Shown piece after piece: positions 52,928 through 61,370 of a stretch of 64,000 nucleotides of DNA. Below the pieces are notes generated by a model, which did no database searches, was not told the DNA's origin, and saw only the letters and a program-made list of their open reading frames with translations. Position 1 is the stretch's first letter; the number at the start of each line of letters is the position of its first letter. The position numbers and the translations under genes were made by a program. This stretch comes from Limnohabitans sp. 2KL-17 (GTDB lineage Bacteria; Pseudomonadota; Gammaproteobacteria; Burkholderiales; Burkholderiaceae_C), in contig NZ_NESK01000017.1 of the NCBI RefSeq assembly GCF_003063415.1, positions 26,536-90,535 on the forward strand, written 5' to 3'.

Positions 52928-53512
52928 ATGAGGCGGCAATCACTCAATGGGGAAGCTTTTTTGACCGTTGCAAGGCGTACGGCAGGACTCGGCTTGCTTG
53001 GCTTGGGCCTGTGTTTGAGCGTCCTGGCCCAAGAGGTCGTTTACCGGTGCGGCCAGGAATACACCAATGCCCCACGGGACATCACCCAGTGCGAGCGTCT
53101 GCCGCAGCAAGCCGTGACGGTTATCCCTGGCCTTCGCCCACAGACTGCTCGCCAAGCAATGGGTTCAGATACACCTGCTCTTGCCCCTGCTTTGGCCCCT
53201 GTTATGGATGAGTCACGCGTCAAATCTGAGCCCGCACAAGCAGCAACAGTCCAGCAAAGTGAGCGGGATGTTCAGGCGCGCACCATTTTGGCTCAAGAGC
53301 TGGAGCGGATGCAGAAACAGCACCAAGCCTTGGTTCAGGCGTACATGCAAGGGGAGCCTGCCAAGTTGATTGCCGAAGCTTCTGCGCCCCAGAAATACCT
53401 GGAGCGTGTGGCCGCGATCAAGGCAGCCATCGAACGAACCGAACGCGACATCGACAGCGTGCAACGCGAGTTGGCACGTCGACCGATGGCCTTGAAAGCC
53501 GTGAAGCCATGA
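52928..53512 (+). CDS. Exported coiled-coil-rich protein of unknown function between glnA and ntrB
   Basis: This 194-residue protein has an N-terminal hydrophobic signal, TAGLGLLGLGLCLSVLAQ, then VYRCGQEYTNAPRD, a DUF4124-like pattern with the paired Cys of small exported proteins, then a Pro/Ala linker and a helical C-terminal half (DVQARTILAQELERMQKQHQ, IERTERDIDSVQREL). The ATG at 52928 is chosen for the signal peptide. It overlaps ntrB by 4 bp, so it is co-translated with the nitrogen regulators. Its role is unknown. Confidence 0.72.
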   Translation: MRRQSLNGEAFLTVARRTAGLGLLGLGLCLSVLAQEVVYRCGQEYTNAPRDITQCERLPQQAVTVIPGLRPQTARQAMGSDTPALAPALAPVMDESRVKSEPAQAATVQQSERDVQARTILAQELERMQKQHQALVQAYMQGEPAKLIAEASAPQKYLERVAAIKAAIERTERDIDSVQRELARRPMALKAVKP

Positions 53513-54573
53513 ATACGCCAGTGACCCGATTCCATTCCTTTGATCTGCTGGCCACGCCCGTGGCGGTCATGCAGGGCCAAGGCCGTGTGCAGTTTGTCAA
53601 TGCGGCCCTGGAGGACGCCTTGGGCATGTCCCGGCGCACGCTGTTTGACACGCACCTGCCCGATTACTTTATGGACCCCCAGCCACTGATCATGGCCTTG
53701 GCAGGGGCGCAGTCCAACGAATTTGCAGCCTTGCGCTTTGAAGCCCAGTTGCGCCGATTGCACCACGAAGACCCCTTGCCTGTGCATGTCATCGTGGCCC
53801 CGTCCGACCAGCCTGACGAAGTGATCGTGGAGCTCTTGCCTGTGGAGCAGCAAACCCGGCAAGAGCGTGAAGAGCGCTTGCTGGAACAGGCCCAGGCCAA
53901 CAAGGAGTTGATTCGCAACCTGGCCCACGAGATCAAGAACCCCCTGGGCGGTATCCGTGGTTCGGCGCAATTGCTGGAAATGGAGCTCGACAGCAAGGAA
54001 CTGACCGAATACACCCAGGTCATCATCCGCGAGGCGGACCGGCTGCAAACCCTGGTCGACCGCTTGCTGGCCCCCCACCGTCGCCCGCATGTGGTGGGTG
54101 ACGTGAACATTCATGAGGTGTGTGAGCGGGTGCGGGCCCTGATTTTGGCCGAGTTCCCCAAAGGTCTGAAGGTTGTGCGCGACTACGACATCTCGATCCC
54201 CGAGTTTCGTGGCGACCGTGAGCAACTGATCCAGGCGGTGCTGAACATCGCGCACAACGCTGCCCAGGCCTTGCAAGAACGCATCGCGCAGGGCGATGGC
54301 CAAATTTTGCTCAAAAGCCGAATCTTGAGGCAAGTCACGTTTGGCAAGCAGCGTTATCGCCTGGCATTGGAATTGCATGTATCAGACAACGGGCCTGGTG
54401 TTCCAGACTCGATCAAGGACCGCATTTTCTTTCCGTTGATTTCGGGGCGCGAAGGCGGCTCCGGCCTGGGGCTTACATTGGCGCAAACCTTTGTCCAGCA
54501 GCACCACGGCATGATCGAGTGTGACAGCGAGCCCGGCCGTACGGACTTCAAGATATTGATTCCGTTGCCATGA
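53509..54573 (+). CDS. glnL: Nitrogen regulation sensor histidine kinase NtrB
   Basis: This 354-residue kinase/phosphatase controls NtrC according to PII status. A PAS domain covers about 8-110. The H box NLAHEIKNPLGGIRGSAQLLE carries the phospho-acceptor His, the N box is IAHNAAQAL, and DNGPGVP and GREGGSGLGLTLAQ form the G boxes. It overlaps its upstream gene (53509-53512) and ntrC (54570-54573) by 4 bp each. Confidence 0.95.
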   Translation: MNTPVTRFHSFDLLATPVAVMQGQGRVQFVNAALEDALGMSRRTLFDTHLPDYFMDPQPLIMALAGAQSNEFAALRFEAQLRRLHHEDPLPVHVIVAPSDQPDEVIVELLPVEQQTRQEREERLLEQAQANKELIRNLAHEIKNPLGGIRGSAQLLEMELDSKELTEYTQVIIREADRLQTLVDRLLAPHRRPHVVGDVNIHEVCERVRALILAEFPKGLKVVRDYDISIPEFRGDREQLIQAVLNIAHNAAQALQERIAQGDGQILLKSRILRQVTFGKQRYRLALELHVSDNGPGVPDSIKDRIFFPLISGREGGSGLGLTLAQTFVQQHHGMIECDSEPGRTDFKILIPLP

Positions 54574-54596
54574 GAACCACAGAAAGTGCCACGTTG

Positions 54597-56174
54597 ATGA
54601 AGCCAATCTGGATCGTAGACGATGACCAATCCATTCGCTTTGTGCTTGAAAAAGCACTGTTGCGTGAAGGCCTGCCCACCCGCAGCTTCACCAACCCGCG
54701 CGAGGTCCTGAGGGCGCTGGAGGCAGAGGGTGAAGGGGAGGGTCCGCAGGTGCTGGTCAGCGACATCCGCATGCCGGGTGGATCGGGTCTGGATTTGCTC
54801 ACAGCCATCAAGCAGCGCATGCCCGGTTTGCCGGTCATCATCATGACGGCTTTTTCTGATCTGGACAGCGCCGTATCGGCGTTTCAGAGCGGCGCATTCG
54901 AATATTTGCCCAAACCGTTTGACCTGCCCAAGGCCGTCGAGCTGATCCGTCGCGCGGTGGGCGAAAGCCAGCGTGAAGACGTGGCCGAAGAAAAAATGGC
55001 CGATGCACCCGAGATGCTCGGTCAAGCCCCAGCCATGCAAGACGTGTTTCGTGGCATCGGCCGCCTGGCCCAAAGCCATGTCACGGTGCTCATCACGGGG
55101 GAGTCGGGGTCGGGCAAAGAGTTGGTGGCACACGCGCTGCACAAACACTCGCCCCGTGCCAACCAGCCCTTTGTGGCCATCAACACCGCAGCCATTCCGA
55201 AAGACCTGCTGGAGAGTGAGCTGTTTGGCCACGAGCGCGGCGCTTTTACCGGCGCGCAAGCCTCGCGCAGGGGCCGCTTTGAGCAGGCCGACGGCGGCAC
55301 GCTGTTTCTGGACGAAATCGGCGACATGCCCTTTGATTTGCAGACCCGTTTGCTGCGTGTTTTGTCCGACGGCAACTTCTACCGCGTGGGCGGGCACAGC
55401 GCTGTCAAGGCCAATGTGCGCGTCATCGCAGCCACCCACCAGGACCTGGAGCAACGCGTCAAGGAAGGCGTATTTCGCGAAGACCTTTACCACCGCCTGA
55501 ACGTGATCCGTTTGCGTTTGCCCGCACTGCGCGAACGCCGCGAAGATGTGCCCATGCTGGCGCGTTATTTTCTGCAACGCAGTGCGCAGCAATTGGGCGT
55601 GGAGCCCAAGCGCATCTCCGAAGCTGCGCTGGAGCGCTTGAGCCATTTCCAGTTTCCTGGCAATGTGCGCCAGCTGGAAAACATCTGTCACTGGTTGACC
55701 GTGATGGCGCCCGCTCAAGTGATCGAGGTCAAGGATTTGCCGCCCGAAGTGCTGGACAGCCGCACCAGCGCTGCACCGGCTGGCGGGCCAACAACTTTCA
55801 CCGCTCTCTCGTCGGGTGCTGGTACTCCAGTGAACCTGCCGGGTGGCACTGTACCGGTTACGCATGCCGATTCAGAGGATACGGCTTATCAGTCAGGGCT
55901 TGTGTCTTCGGCGGCCGAGCACGCACTGGCTACAGGTCTGCTGCCCATGGCAGCATCCTCAACGTGGCAGACAGGTCTGGAACAAGAGGCCCTGGTCTTG
56001 CTGAATGGGGGCCAAACCGATGTCTGGGATGTGTTGTCACGCCGCTTCGAGACCAGCCTGATTCAAGCCGCACTGGCCACCACCCGGGGGCGTCGCATCG
56101 AAGCGGCTCAAAAGTTGGGCATTGGCCGCAACACCATCACACGCAAAATTCAGGAACTGGGCATCGACGACTGA
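54597..56174 (+). CDS. glnG: Nitrogen regulation response regulator NtrC
   Basis: The protein has 525 residues from ATG 54597; an ATG at 54570 overlapping the ntrB stop would add nine residues and is also possible. The receiver domain has IWIVDDDQSIR, the phospho-Asp in LVSDIRMPGG and K in YLPKPFD. The sigma-54 AAA+ domain has GESGSGKELVAHALH, the sigma-54-binding GAFTGA loop, GGTLFLDEIGDMP and NVRQLENICHWL. A long linker precedes the Fis-type helix-turn-helix AAQKLGIGRNTITRKIQELG. It should act on the glnA promoter at 51324. Confidence 0.95.
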   Translation: MKPIWIVDDDQSIRFVLEKALLREGLPTRSFTNPREVLRALEAEGEGEGPQVLVSDIRMPGGSGLDLLTAIKQRMPGLPVIIMTAFSDLDSAVSAFQSGAFEYLPKPFDLPKAVELIRRAVGESQREDVAEEKMADAPEMLGQAPAMQDVFRGIGRLAQSHVTVLITGESGSGKELVAHALHKHSPRANQPFVAINTAAIPKDLLESELFGHERGAFTGAQASRRGRFEQADGGTLFLDEIGDMPFDLQTRLLRVLSDGNFYRVGGHSAVKANVRVIAATHQDLEQRVKEGVFREDLYHRLNVIRLRLPALRERREDVPMLARYFLQRSAQQLGVEPKRISEAALERLSHFQFPGNVRQLENICHWLTVMAPAQVIEVKDLPPEVLDSRTSAAPAGGPTTFTALSSGAGTPVNLPGGTVPVTHADSEDTAYQSGLVSSAAEHALATGLLPMAASSTWQTGLEQEALVLLNGGQTDVWDVLSRRFETSLIQAALATTRGRRIEAAQKLGIGRNTITRKIQELGIDD

Positions 56175-56267
56175 GCCTTGAAAAAGCGGGCGTAGAAAGA
56201 CTGAGCGATGGGCGCGGGCGGTGGTTTGCCACCGCATCTGCGAGCAGCAGGCCCGCTCAGCCCCCGA

Positions 56268-57221
56268 TCAGTTCTTGCGGGCCACCCAAAAGGTGGCGCC
56301 TTCGGGGCCGTAGTGTTCGGCGTGGGGTTCTTCGCGTGCCACGCTGAATTCGTCACCCGGGGTGAGGTAGCGCTTTTGCGTGCCGATGCTCAGCCACATC
56401 TGCCCCGCCGTCACCCGAACTTTCACAGCAAACGGGTGGGTGTGGGTGTCCAGCACCAAGTCGGGCGCCCAGATGCGCTCCAGCACTTCGTCAAAACCCT
56501 CGGCCAGGGCTTGCTGCTTGAATGTTTCAAAAGACATTTGAGGCATCTCCTTGAATGCACCATACGGCGCGTTGGCTGACCAATCTGTGGGTGCAGAAAA
56601 CGCCATGGGTTCATCGGTGAAAGGGTGAGGGAACGCCAACGATTGTGCATGCAACAACAAACGTGGGCAAAGCGCCCGCACTGCAGCAGGGGCATACAGG
56701 GCATCGCCCAGCATGGGGTGGCCAATGCTTTGCAAATGCACACGCAACTGGTGGGTTCGGCCTGTGACGGGCTCCAGCTCGACCAGGGTGGCCGTGTTGC
56801 TGCTTTGTAGGGCTCGCCAGCGGGTGCGGCTGGGTTTGCCGTCAGGGTGAACGATGTGGATCGGCCTGCGCTCCCAGTCCAGCAGGATGGGGCCTTCGAT
56901 GGTCCGCCAGCCTTCTTCGTCGCTTTCTACGTCTTGCTGGCTTTGCAGGACTTGCCCCGCCACCACCGCGATGTAGCGCTTGTGCACCTGGCGTGTTTCA
57001 AACAGGCGGCTCATGCGCCGCTGTGCTTCTATGCCCCGTGCCATGACCAGCAGGCCCGAGGTGTCCTGGTCAAGCCGGTGTACGACCAGCGCTTCAGGGT
57101 AAGTGGCCTGCACGCGGCTGGCCAGACAGTCTTGTTTGTCCGGGCCGCGTCCGGGCACCGACAGCAGGCCGCTGGGTTTTTCCAGCACCAGCAGGTGTTC
57201 GTCTTCGTGGATCGGGGTCAT
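56268..57221 (-). CDS. RluA-family pseudouridine synthase fused to a C-terminal cupin domain
   Basis: This 317-residue protein has two parts. Residues 1-215 are an RluA-type synthase without S4 domain, with HRLDQDTSGLLVMARG (catalytic D51), KRYIAVVAG, VTGRTHQLRVHLQSIGHPMLGD and LHAQSLAFPHP. Residues 229-317, from MSFETFKQQALAEGFDEVLE, form a cupin with DTHTHPFAVKVRVTAGQMWL and LTPGDEFSVAREEPHAEHYGPEG. There is no stop or frameshift between them. The usual RluA is about 220 residues, so this is a true fusion or a stop-loss joining of two neighbours. Confidence 0.88.
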   Translation of the reverse strand: MTPIHEDEHLLVLEKPSGLLSVPGRGPDKQDCLASRVQATYPEALVVHRLDQDTSGLLVMARGIEAQRRMSRLFETRQVHKRYIAVVAGQVLQSQQDVESDEEGWRTIEGPILLDWERRPIHIVHPDGKPSRTRWRALQSSNTATLVELEPVTGRTHQLRVHLQSIGHPMLGDALYAPAAVRALCPRLLLHAQSLAFPHPFTDEPMAFSAPTDWSANAPYGAFKEMPQMSFETFKQQALAEGFDEVLERIWAPDLVLDTHTHPFAVKVRVTAGQMWLSIGTQKRYLTPGDEFSVAREEPHAEHYGPEGATFWVARKN

Positions 57222-57235
57222 GTGGGCAACATCAT

Positions 57236-57535
57236 TCAGCCCACCGAGGCGGCAGCTTGGTCAAGTACCACATCGGACAAAGGCCGTGCCACACAGGGCA
57301 GCACCAGACCCTCGGCTTTTTCTTCAGCCGACAGACCAGGCCACTCAATGGTGTAGGTCACCTGGCCGCTGAGCAGCCGGCAAATGCAGGTGCGGCAGGT
57401 GCCGTTGCGGCATGAGCTGGGCAACTGCACCCGAGACATCTCTGCCGCTTCGAGCAGGGACAGGTCGCCTTCGACGTCGTATTGCAAGCCGGCCGGCATC
57501 ACCTTTACAGTGAAGATCTGGAAGTTTTCAGGCAT
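57236..57535 (-). CDS. Plant-type [2Fe-2S] ferredoxin
   Basis: This 99-residue protein has the cluster ligand pattern SCRNGTCRTCICRLLSG (C-x4-C-x2-C) with a fourth Cys in LPCVA about 37 residues on. It would be an electron carrier for an oxygenase or reductase; no partner gene is adjacent. It lies 14 bp upstream of the RluA-cupin gene. Confidence 0.9.
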   Translation of the reverse strand: MPENFQIFTVKVMPAGLQYDVEGDLSLLEAAEMSRVQLPSSCRNGTCRTCICRLLSGQVTYTIEWPGLSAEEKAEGLVLPCVARPLSDVVLDQAAASVG

Positions 57536-57576
57536 GGTGGGGCGTGCAGGCGGGGCTGAACGCCCAGTCGATCGGT

Positions 57577-57717
57577 TTACTTGTCTTTGACTTTGCCGCG
57601 TGGCGCCACAAAGGTGGCTGGTGGCATGGGGCGGTCCGATGTGAACGTCTTGGGTGGGGACGTGTCTTTCTTTGGCTTCTTGGCCATTTTGTTGCTGCGT
57701 TGTTCGCCTTTGGCCAT
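57577..57717 (-). CDS. Small basic conserved protein
   Basis: This 46-residue protein begins MAKGEQRSNKMAKKPKKDTS and ends FVAPRGKVKDK. It is highly basic with no known function, and is a recurring short ORF in this group of bacteria. The start at 57717 has an ATG with purines upstream. Confidence 0.6.
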   Translation of the reverse strand: MAKGEQRSNKMAKKPKKDTSPPKTFTSDRPMPPATFVAPRGKVKDK

Positions 57718-57768
57718 GGTCGTTTCCTTGCTGAGCATCCCGACTTGGGAAACACAGATGTTAAAGCA

Positions 57769-57793
57769 CAAAGCCGCAGAATTTGCGGCTTTG
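57769..57793 (-). terminator. Terminator after the nitroreductase gene
   Basis: CAAAGCCGCA and TGCGGCTTTG form a perfect 10-bp stem with a 5-base loop 49 bp beyond the nitroreductase stop. A broken T tract follows on the minus strand. Confidence 0.75.
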
Positions 57794-57841
57794 TCCTCGA
57801 TTGGGTGCCTTGAGGGCTTGCCGCCTAAGCGGCAGCCGGCA

Positions 57842-58480
57842 TCACTTCACTTCGGTCACAAATTGTGCCGTTGGGCGGCGGACCTTTTTCAGGTTTGCCA
57901 ACCAGTCGCCTTCAGCGGCGCGGTAACCCAGGGGAACCAGCACCACACTGCGCAAGCCGCGCGCCGACAAGCCCAAAATTTCGTCCACGGCCTTGGGGTC
58001 AAAGCCTTCCATGGGCGTGGCGTCCACTTCTTCAAAGGCGGCCGCAATCAGGGCTGCGCCCAAGCCAATGTAGGCTTGGCGGGCAGCGTGCTCGAAGTTC
58101 ACTTGCGGATCGCGAGCGGGGTAGGACTTCAGCAACATCTGGCGGTAGTTTTCCCAACCTTCGTTGGAGCCACCGCGCTGTTCGTTGGTCATGTCAAACA
58201 TCATGTTGATGCGCTCGGCCGTGTAGTTGTCCCAGGCCGCAAACACCAGCAGGTGCGAGCCATCGGTGATCTGGCCCTGGCCCCAGGCTTTGGGCTTGAT
58301 CTGCTCGCGCACGGCGGGGTTGGTGACCACAATGATTTCAAATGGCTGCAGGCCGCTGGAGGTAGGGGCCAGGCGGGCAGCTTCGACGATGAGGTCCACT
58401 TTTTGTTGTGGCACGACCTTGGTCGGGTCCATTTTTTTGGTGGCGTAGCGCCATTGCAGCTTGCTCAGCAATTCAGACAT
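57842..58480 (-). CDS. Nitroreductase-family FMN oxidoreductase
   Basis: This 212-residue NAD(P)H-dependent flavoprotein has the FMN phosphate-binding start WRYATKKMDPTKVV, EAARLAPTSSGLQPFEIIVV and the late GLSARGLRSVVLVPLGYRAAEGD. The family reduces nitro groups or quinones. The substrate is unknown. Confidence 0.92.
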   Translation of the reverse strand: MSELLSKLQWRYATKKMDPTKVVPQQKVDLIVEAARLAPTSSGLQPFEIIVVTNPAVREQIKPKAWGQGQITDGSHLLVFAAWDNYTAERINMMFDMTNEQRGGSNEGWENYRQMLLKSYPARDPQVNFEHAARQAYIGLGAALIAAAFEEVDATPMEGFDPKAVDEILGLSARGLRSVVLVPLGYRAAEGDWLANLKKVRRPTAQFVTEVK

Positions 58481-58552
58481 GCGGGTTTCCTGTTGTGGTT
58501 TTGTAAGTGCTTGATTGTGTCTGAAACCCCATGCCCCCAGCTTTGCGCTGGC

Positions 58553-59089
58553 TCATGCCGTGATTACTTTCCAGCTGCCGGTGGACAGGTCATCCAGGTT
58601 GTAAGGCCCCACGGCGGTGCGGATCAAGCGCAGGGTGGGCAAGCCCACGGCAGCCGTCATGCGCCGCACCTGGCGGTTGCGTCCCTCGCGAATCACCAGT
58701 TCCAGCCATGATGTGGGAATGCTTTGCCGTTCACGGATCGGCGGGTCTCGCGGCCACAAGCTGGCAGGCGGTGCCATGGCACGGGCGCGGGCCGGCAGTG
58801 TGGGGCCATCGTTCAGCGTCACCCCTCGGCTCAGTTCGGCCAGCGCTTTGTCATCGACCACACCTTCGACCTGCACCAGGTAGGTTTTTTCCATCTTGAA
58901 GCGCGGGTCTGCAATGCGGGCTTGCATCTGGCCGTCGTCGGTCAGCAGCAGCAAGCCTTCGCTGTCAGCGTCCAGCCGCCCTGCCACATACACGCCGGGC
59001 AGGTCGATGAAGTCCTTGAGTCCGCGCCAACGCCCCTCGGGTGTGAATTGGCTGAGCACGCCATAGGGTTTGTTGAAACGGATCAGCAT
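58553..59089 (-). CDS. rluE: 23S rRNA pseudouridine synthase, RluE-like
   Basis: This 178-residue RsuA-type synthase lacks an S4 domain, as RluE does. It begins [19 protein letters not shown], has the catalytic Asp in [19 protein letters not shown] and ends [26 protein letters not shown]. The ATG at 59089 is chosen because the longer frame to 59533 runs antisense through the SRAP gene. Confidence 0.9.
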   Translation of the reverse strand: MLIRFNKPYGVLSQFTPEGRWRGLKDFIDLPGVYVAGRLDADSEGLLLLTDDGQMQARIADPRFKMEKTYLVQVEGVVDDKALAELSRGVTLNDGPTLPARARAMAPPASLWPRDPPIRERQSIPTSWLELVIREGRNRQVRRMTAAVGLPTLRLIRTAVGPYNLDDLSTGSWKVITA

Positions 59090-59219
59090 GGTGGTGTCTG
59101 GGTGGGTGCGTAGCGGGCCGCAGCGTGCTTGAAAAATCAAGGTCAAAGGCCAGGGCGTGAGCGTATCAGGTCGTGGGGCCAAGCCAGGCGTGCCTTGGCT
59201 GTCGGTTAGCATCGCCCGC

Positions 59220-59942
59220 ATGAGTAACCAATATGAATGCCTGAAAAGTGCTGACCTGTATGCCGAAGCTTTTGGCATCGCCCCCCCGGAGGTCTTGCTG
59301 GGCAAAGAGGTCTGGCCCCGCCAACCAGGCTTTTTCATTCGCAAAGCCGAGCCAACCAACACCGCCCCCGCCGAGCCTGCAGACCCGGCCTTGGCCGACA
59401 CCGAATTGACTGCCCCATTGCCAGCGCCCGTGCCGCTGGTCATGGAGCTGGCCCAAGGCCAATTCGGTTTGGTGCCCACCTGGGTCAAGTCGGCTTCAGA
59501 CGCCAAACTCCGTTCGACCAAGCTGGCTGTCACGCGTTACGAAACCATGAGCACCGCCACGCCCACGCGAAACGCCTGGCTCAAAGGCCAGCGCTGCATC
59601 ATTCCCATGCAGGCATTTATTGAAGAAGACTGGCGCAGCGGCAAAGCCGTGCCTACGCGCATCGCCCGGGTGGATGGCAAACCCATGGGCGTGGCAGGCC
59701 TGTGGGAGCGTTGGACCCAAGGCAGCGAAGAAATCATCAGTTACACCCTGCTCTCGGTGAATGCCAACAGCCACGCCCTGATGAACCGCTATGGACAAAA
59801 CGGCAACGAAAAGCGCATGCCCGCCATCCTGAACGAAGGCGCTTATGGTGCCTGGCTCAGCGCTCCACTGGAAAAAGCCCGCGAGTTCATGCGCGCTTAT
59901 CCGACCAACTTGTTGTTGGCCAATCCGGTGCAGAAAAAGTAA
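59220..59942 (+). CDS. Divergent SRAP (YedK/HMCES-like) protein lacking the usual catalytic Cys2
   Basis: This 240-residue protein belongs to the SRAP family, whose normal members start Met-Cys and crosslink abasic DNA through Cys2. Here the start reads MSNQYECL, so Cys2 is Ser; a Cys is found at position 7. The Glu of the active site may be kept in VTRYETM. The His that normally precedes RMP is not present ([10 protein letters not shown]). LVPTWVK and [14 protein letters not shown] are recognisable SRAP stretches. An insert rich in Pro/Ala/Thr is visible near residues 43-70. It may be inactive or rely on different chemistry. Confidence 0.82.
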   Translation: MSNQYECLKSADLYAEAFGIAPPEVLLGKEVWPRQPGFFIRKAEPTNTAPAEPADPALADTELTAPLPAPVPLVMELAQGQFGLVPTWVKSASDAKLRSTKLAVTRYETMSTATPTRNAWLKGQRCIIPMQAFIEEDWRSGKAVPTRIARVDGKPMGVAGLWERWTQGSEEIISYTLLSVNANSHALMNRYGQNGNEKRMPAILNEGAYGAWLSAPLEKAREFMRAYPTNLLLANPVQKK

Positions 59943-59957
59943 GTCGGGTGGGTGGGT

Positions 59958-60164
59958 TCAGGCGCTTAGAACGACCGCTAAATTGGCCTGCGCCAGCGTT
60001 CTAAAACCTTCTGAAATGCGGCCATCGGCGGCTGCCTTTTGCCAGAACTGCGCCGCCAGCGCTTTGGCCTGGGGCCACACCTTGAGGGTGGTGATGTGAT
60101 GGGCAGCCATAGGTGGGTTGCTTATCTGTGGCGATGTACCCAAATTGGGTTGGTTCACACCCAT
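59958..60164 (-). CDS. Small protein with an operator-like start region
   Basis: From ATG 60164 the frame gives 68 residues, MGVNQPNLGTSPQISNPP followed by MAAHHITTLKVWPQAKAL and a helical tail. An alternative start is ATG 60110. The first codons, PKMG-x4-PNLGTS, match in register those of the nucleotidyltransferase gene at 38893, PILG-x3-PNMGTS, because both are written across the same paired palindromes. The rest is unrelated to that protein and I do not recognise it. Confidence 0.45.
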   Translation of the reverse strand: MGVNQPNLGTSPQISNPPMAAHHITTLKVWPQAKALAAQFWQKAAADGRISEGFRTLAQANLAVVLSA

Positions 60165-60170
60165 TTTGGG
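60139..60170. promoter_or_regulatory. Second pair of CCCA-N3-TGGG palindromes
   Basis: CCCAAATTGGG (60139-60149) and CCCATTTTGGG (60160-60170) have starts 21 bp apart, identical in spacing to the pair at 38896-38927. They lie at the start of the small minus-strand gene and just downstream of the HepT/MNT pair. Confidence 0.7.
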
Positions 60171-60223
60171 TATTTGGTAAGGGCGAGCTATGGATATCAA
60201 GGCCGCTGCGGTTGGGTACGCGC

Positions 60224-60561
60224 TTATTTGGCCTGTATCAGTTCCAGCTGGTCTTTGAGTTTGGGCAGTGCAGTTTGAAGAGTATCCCAAACCACGGCAA
60301 GGTCTATGTCGAAATAACCATGTGCAATGCGGTTGCGCATGCCGCGCATGCTTCGCCATGGAATCTCAGCATGCTCTTCGGCAAATTCTGGGTGCTGGTC
60401 CATGATCTTTTTCGCCGCTTCACACAACACAATCAAGCTCATCACCACCGCCTGCTGGGTGCGCTTGTCTTGCTCGAAATCGGGCTGCGCCAAGCCACCA
60501 GTGCGTCAGCAATCGCTTGGCGCATATGGCCCAAGTAATCGGGCAAACGGTTGATCGTCAT
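60224..60561 (-). pseudogene. HepT-like HEPN (DUF86) gene with a frameshift
   Basis: An ATG at 60561 overlaps the MNT stop and encodes MTINRLPDYLGHMRQAIADALVA, the proper HepT N-terminus. The frame then breaks near 60489-60497. The rest, AQPDFEQDKRTQQAV to the end, lies in another frame (60224-60493) and includes the intact HEPN motif RGMRNRIAHGYFD. Removing five bases, TTGGC, restores one continuous reading of about 110 residues. The downstream part could be expressed alone from a TTG. It is either a real inactivation of the toxin or a sequencing error. Confidence 0.75.
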
Positions 60562-60848
60562 AGCGGGCGGGCTTGTTGCACCAACGCATCCCGAAACTTG
60601 GCGGGTAGGTCTTTGGGCGTTAGCACATCGATGGACACGCCCAACAAGGTTTGCAACTCGTCTTGCAAGCCACCCAAGTCAAACAGCGTGGTCCCGGGCA
60701 GCGGGTCAACCAACAAATCCAAGTCGCTCCCCTCAATGTCATCGCCGTGTAAAGCCGACCCAAACACGCGCGGGTTCGCCACGCGATAACGGGCTGCGGC
60801 TTCGCAGACGGCGTCTCGGTGTTGATGCAAAGCTTGGGATGGGCGCAT
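60558..60848 (-). CDS. MNT-type minimal nucleotidyltransferase (antitoxin partner of HepT)
   Basis: This 96-residue protein has the GS and DxD signature RVFGSALHGDDIEGSDLDLLVD at about 28-48, followed by SIDVLTPKDLPAKFRDALV. It belongs to the MntA type, which neutralises HEPN RNase toxins by AMPylation. Its ATGA overlaps the start of the frameshifted hepT. Confidence 0.9.
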   Translation of the reverse strand: MRPSQALHQHRDAVCEAAARYRVANPRVFGSALHGDDIEGSDLDLLVDPLPGTTLFDLGGLQDELQTLLGVSIDVLTPKDLPAKFRDALVQQARPL

Positions 60849-60916
60849 GAGATGTAGTTTAAAGCGATTGACCAGCGCTGCCTATCAAAGAGAGGCAGCC
60901 AACAAGAGGGCAACGA

Positions 60917-60983
60917 AAACCCCGACCTCGCTTCACTCAAAAAAGCCAGCTCCTCGTGCGTGGACTCACTGTGCATATAGCCC
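60917..60983 (-). pseudogene. Scrap duplicating the C-terminus of the DUF924 gene
   Basis: The minus strand here encodes GYMHSESTHEELAFLSEARSGF, a collapsed version of two parts of the DUF924 protein at 62735-63274 (YMPYMHSESA and SSPEELAFLSEPGSGF). The stop codon is lost. It points to a decayed second copy. Confidence 0.65.
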
Positions 60984-61004
60984 GTAAGTAAGCAAAAAGC
61001 CAAG

Positions 61005-61033
61005 TTGACTTAGAATGTACAGAATTCTGCAAT
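61005..61033 (+). promoter_or_regulatory. Promoter and palindrome of the Phd/RelE-type toxin-antitoxin pair
   Basis: A TTGACT -35 element (61005-61010) and a 17-bp-spaced TGCAAT -10 element (61028-61033) precede the antitoxin. CAGAATTCTG, a 10-bp palindrome at 61020-61029, overlaps the -10 and suits autorepression by the antitoxin. Confidence 0.5.
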
Positions 61034-61049
61034 GTCATAGGAGTCGGTC

Positions 61050-61370
61050 ATGGGTTTTTCTGCCAGCGATGTCGTGCCATTCACGCACGCACGCGCCCAT
61101 CTGTCCGAGCTGGCCGACCAGGCCAAGGCCGGGGCAGAGAAGATCATCACCAAAAACGGCGAGAGCTATGTTGCGCTGATCGACTCTGACCGGCTGGACT
61201 ATTACCACCGGCTGGAGCGCGAACGCATTCACCTGCTGTTGATCGACGACGCCAAGCGCGGCCTGGCCGACATCACCGCAGGCCGCACGTTTGAAGCAGA
61301 CGCTGCCCTTGCCCAGCTGCAACAGCGGCGCAAGACCGCCATCAAACTCCCTATCAAGCAACGTGGCTGA
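61050..61370 (+). CDS. Phd/YefM-family antitoxin
   Basis: This 106-residue protein has the Phd/YefM DNA-binding N-terminus VVPFTHARAHLSELADQAKAG and EKIITKNGESYVALIDSDRLDYY, then a longer helical C-terminus that would wrap the toxin. AGGAG lies upstream of ATG 61050. Its stop overlaps the toxin's start. Confidence 0.87.
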   Translation: MGFSASDVVPFTHARAHLSELADQAKAGAEKIITKNGESYVALIDSDRLDYYHRLERERIHLLLIDDAKRGLADITAGRTFEADAALAQLQQRRKTAIKLPIKQRG

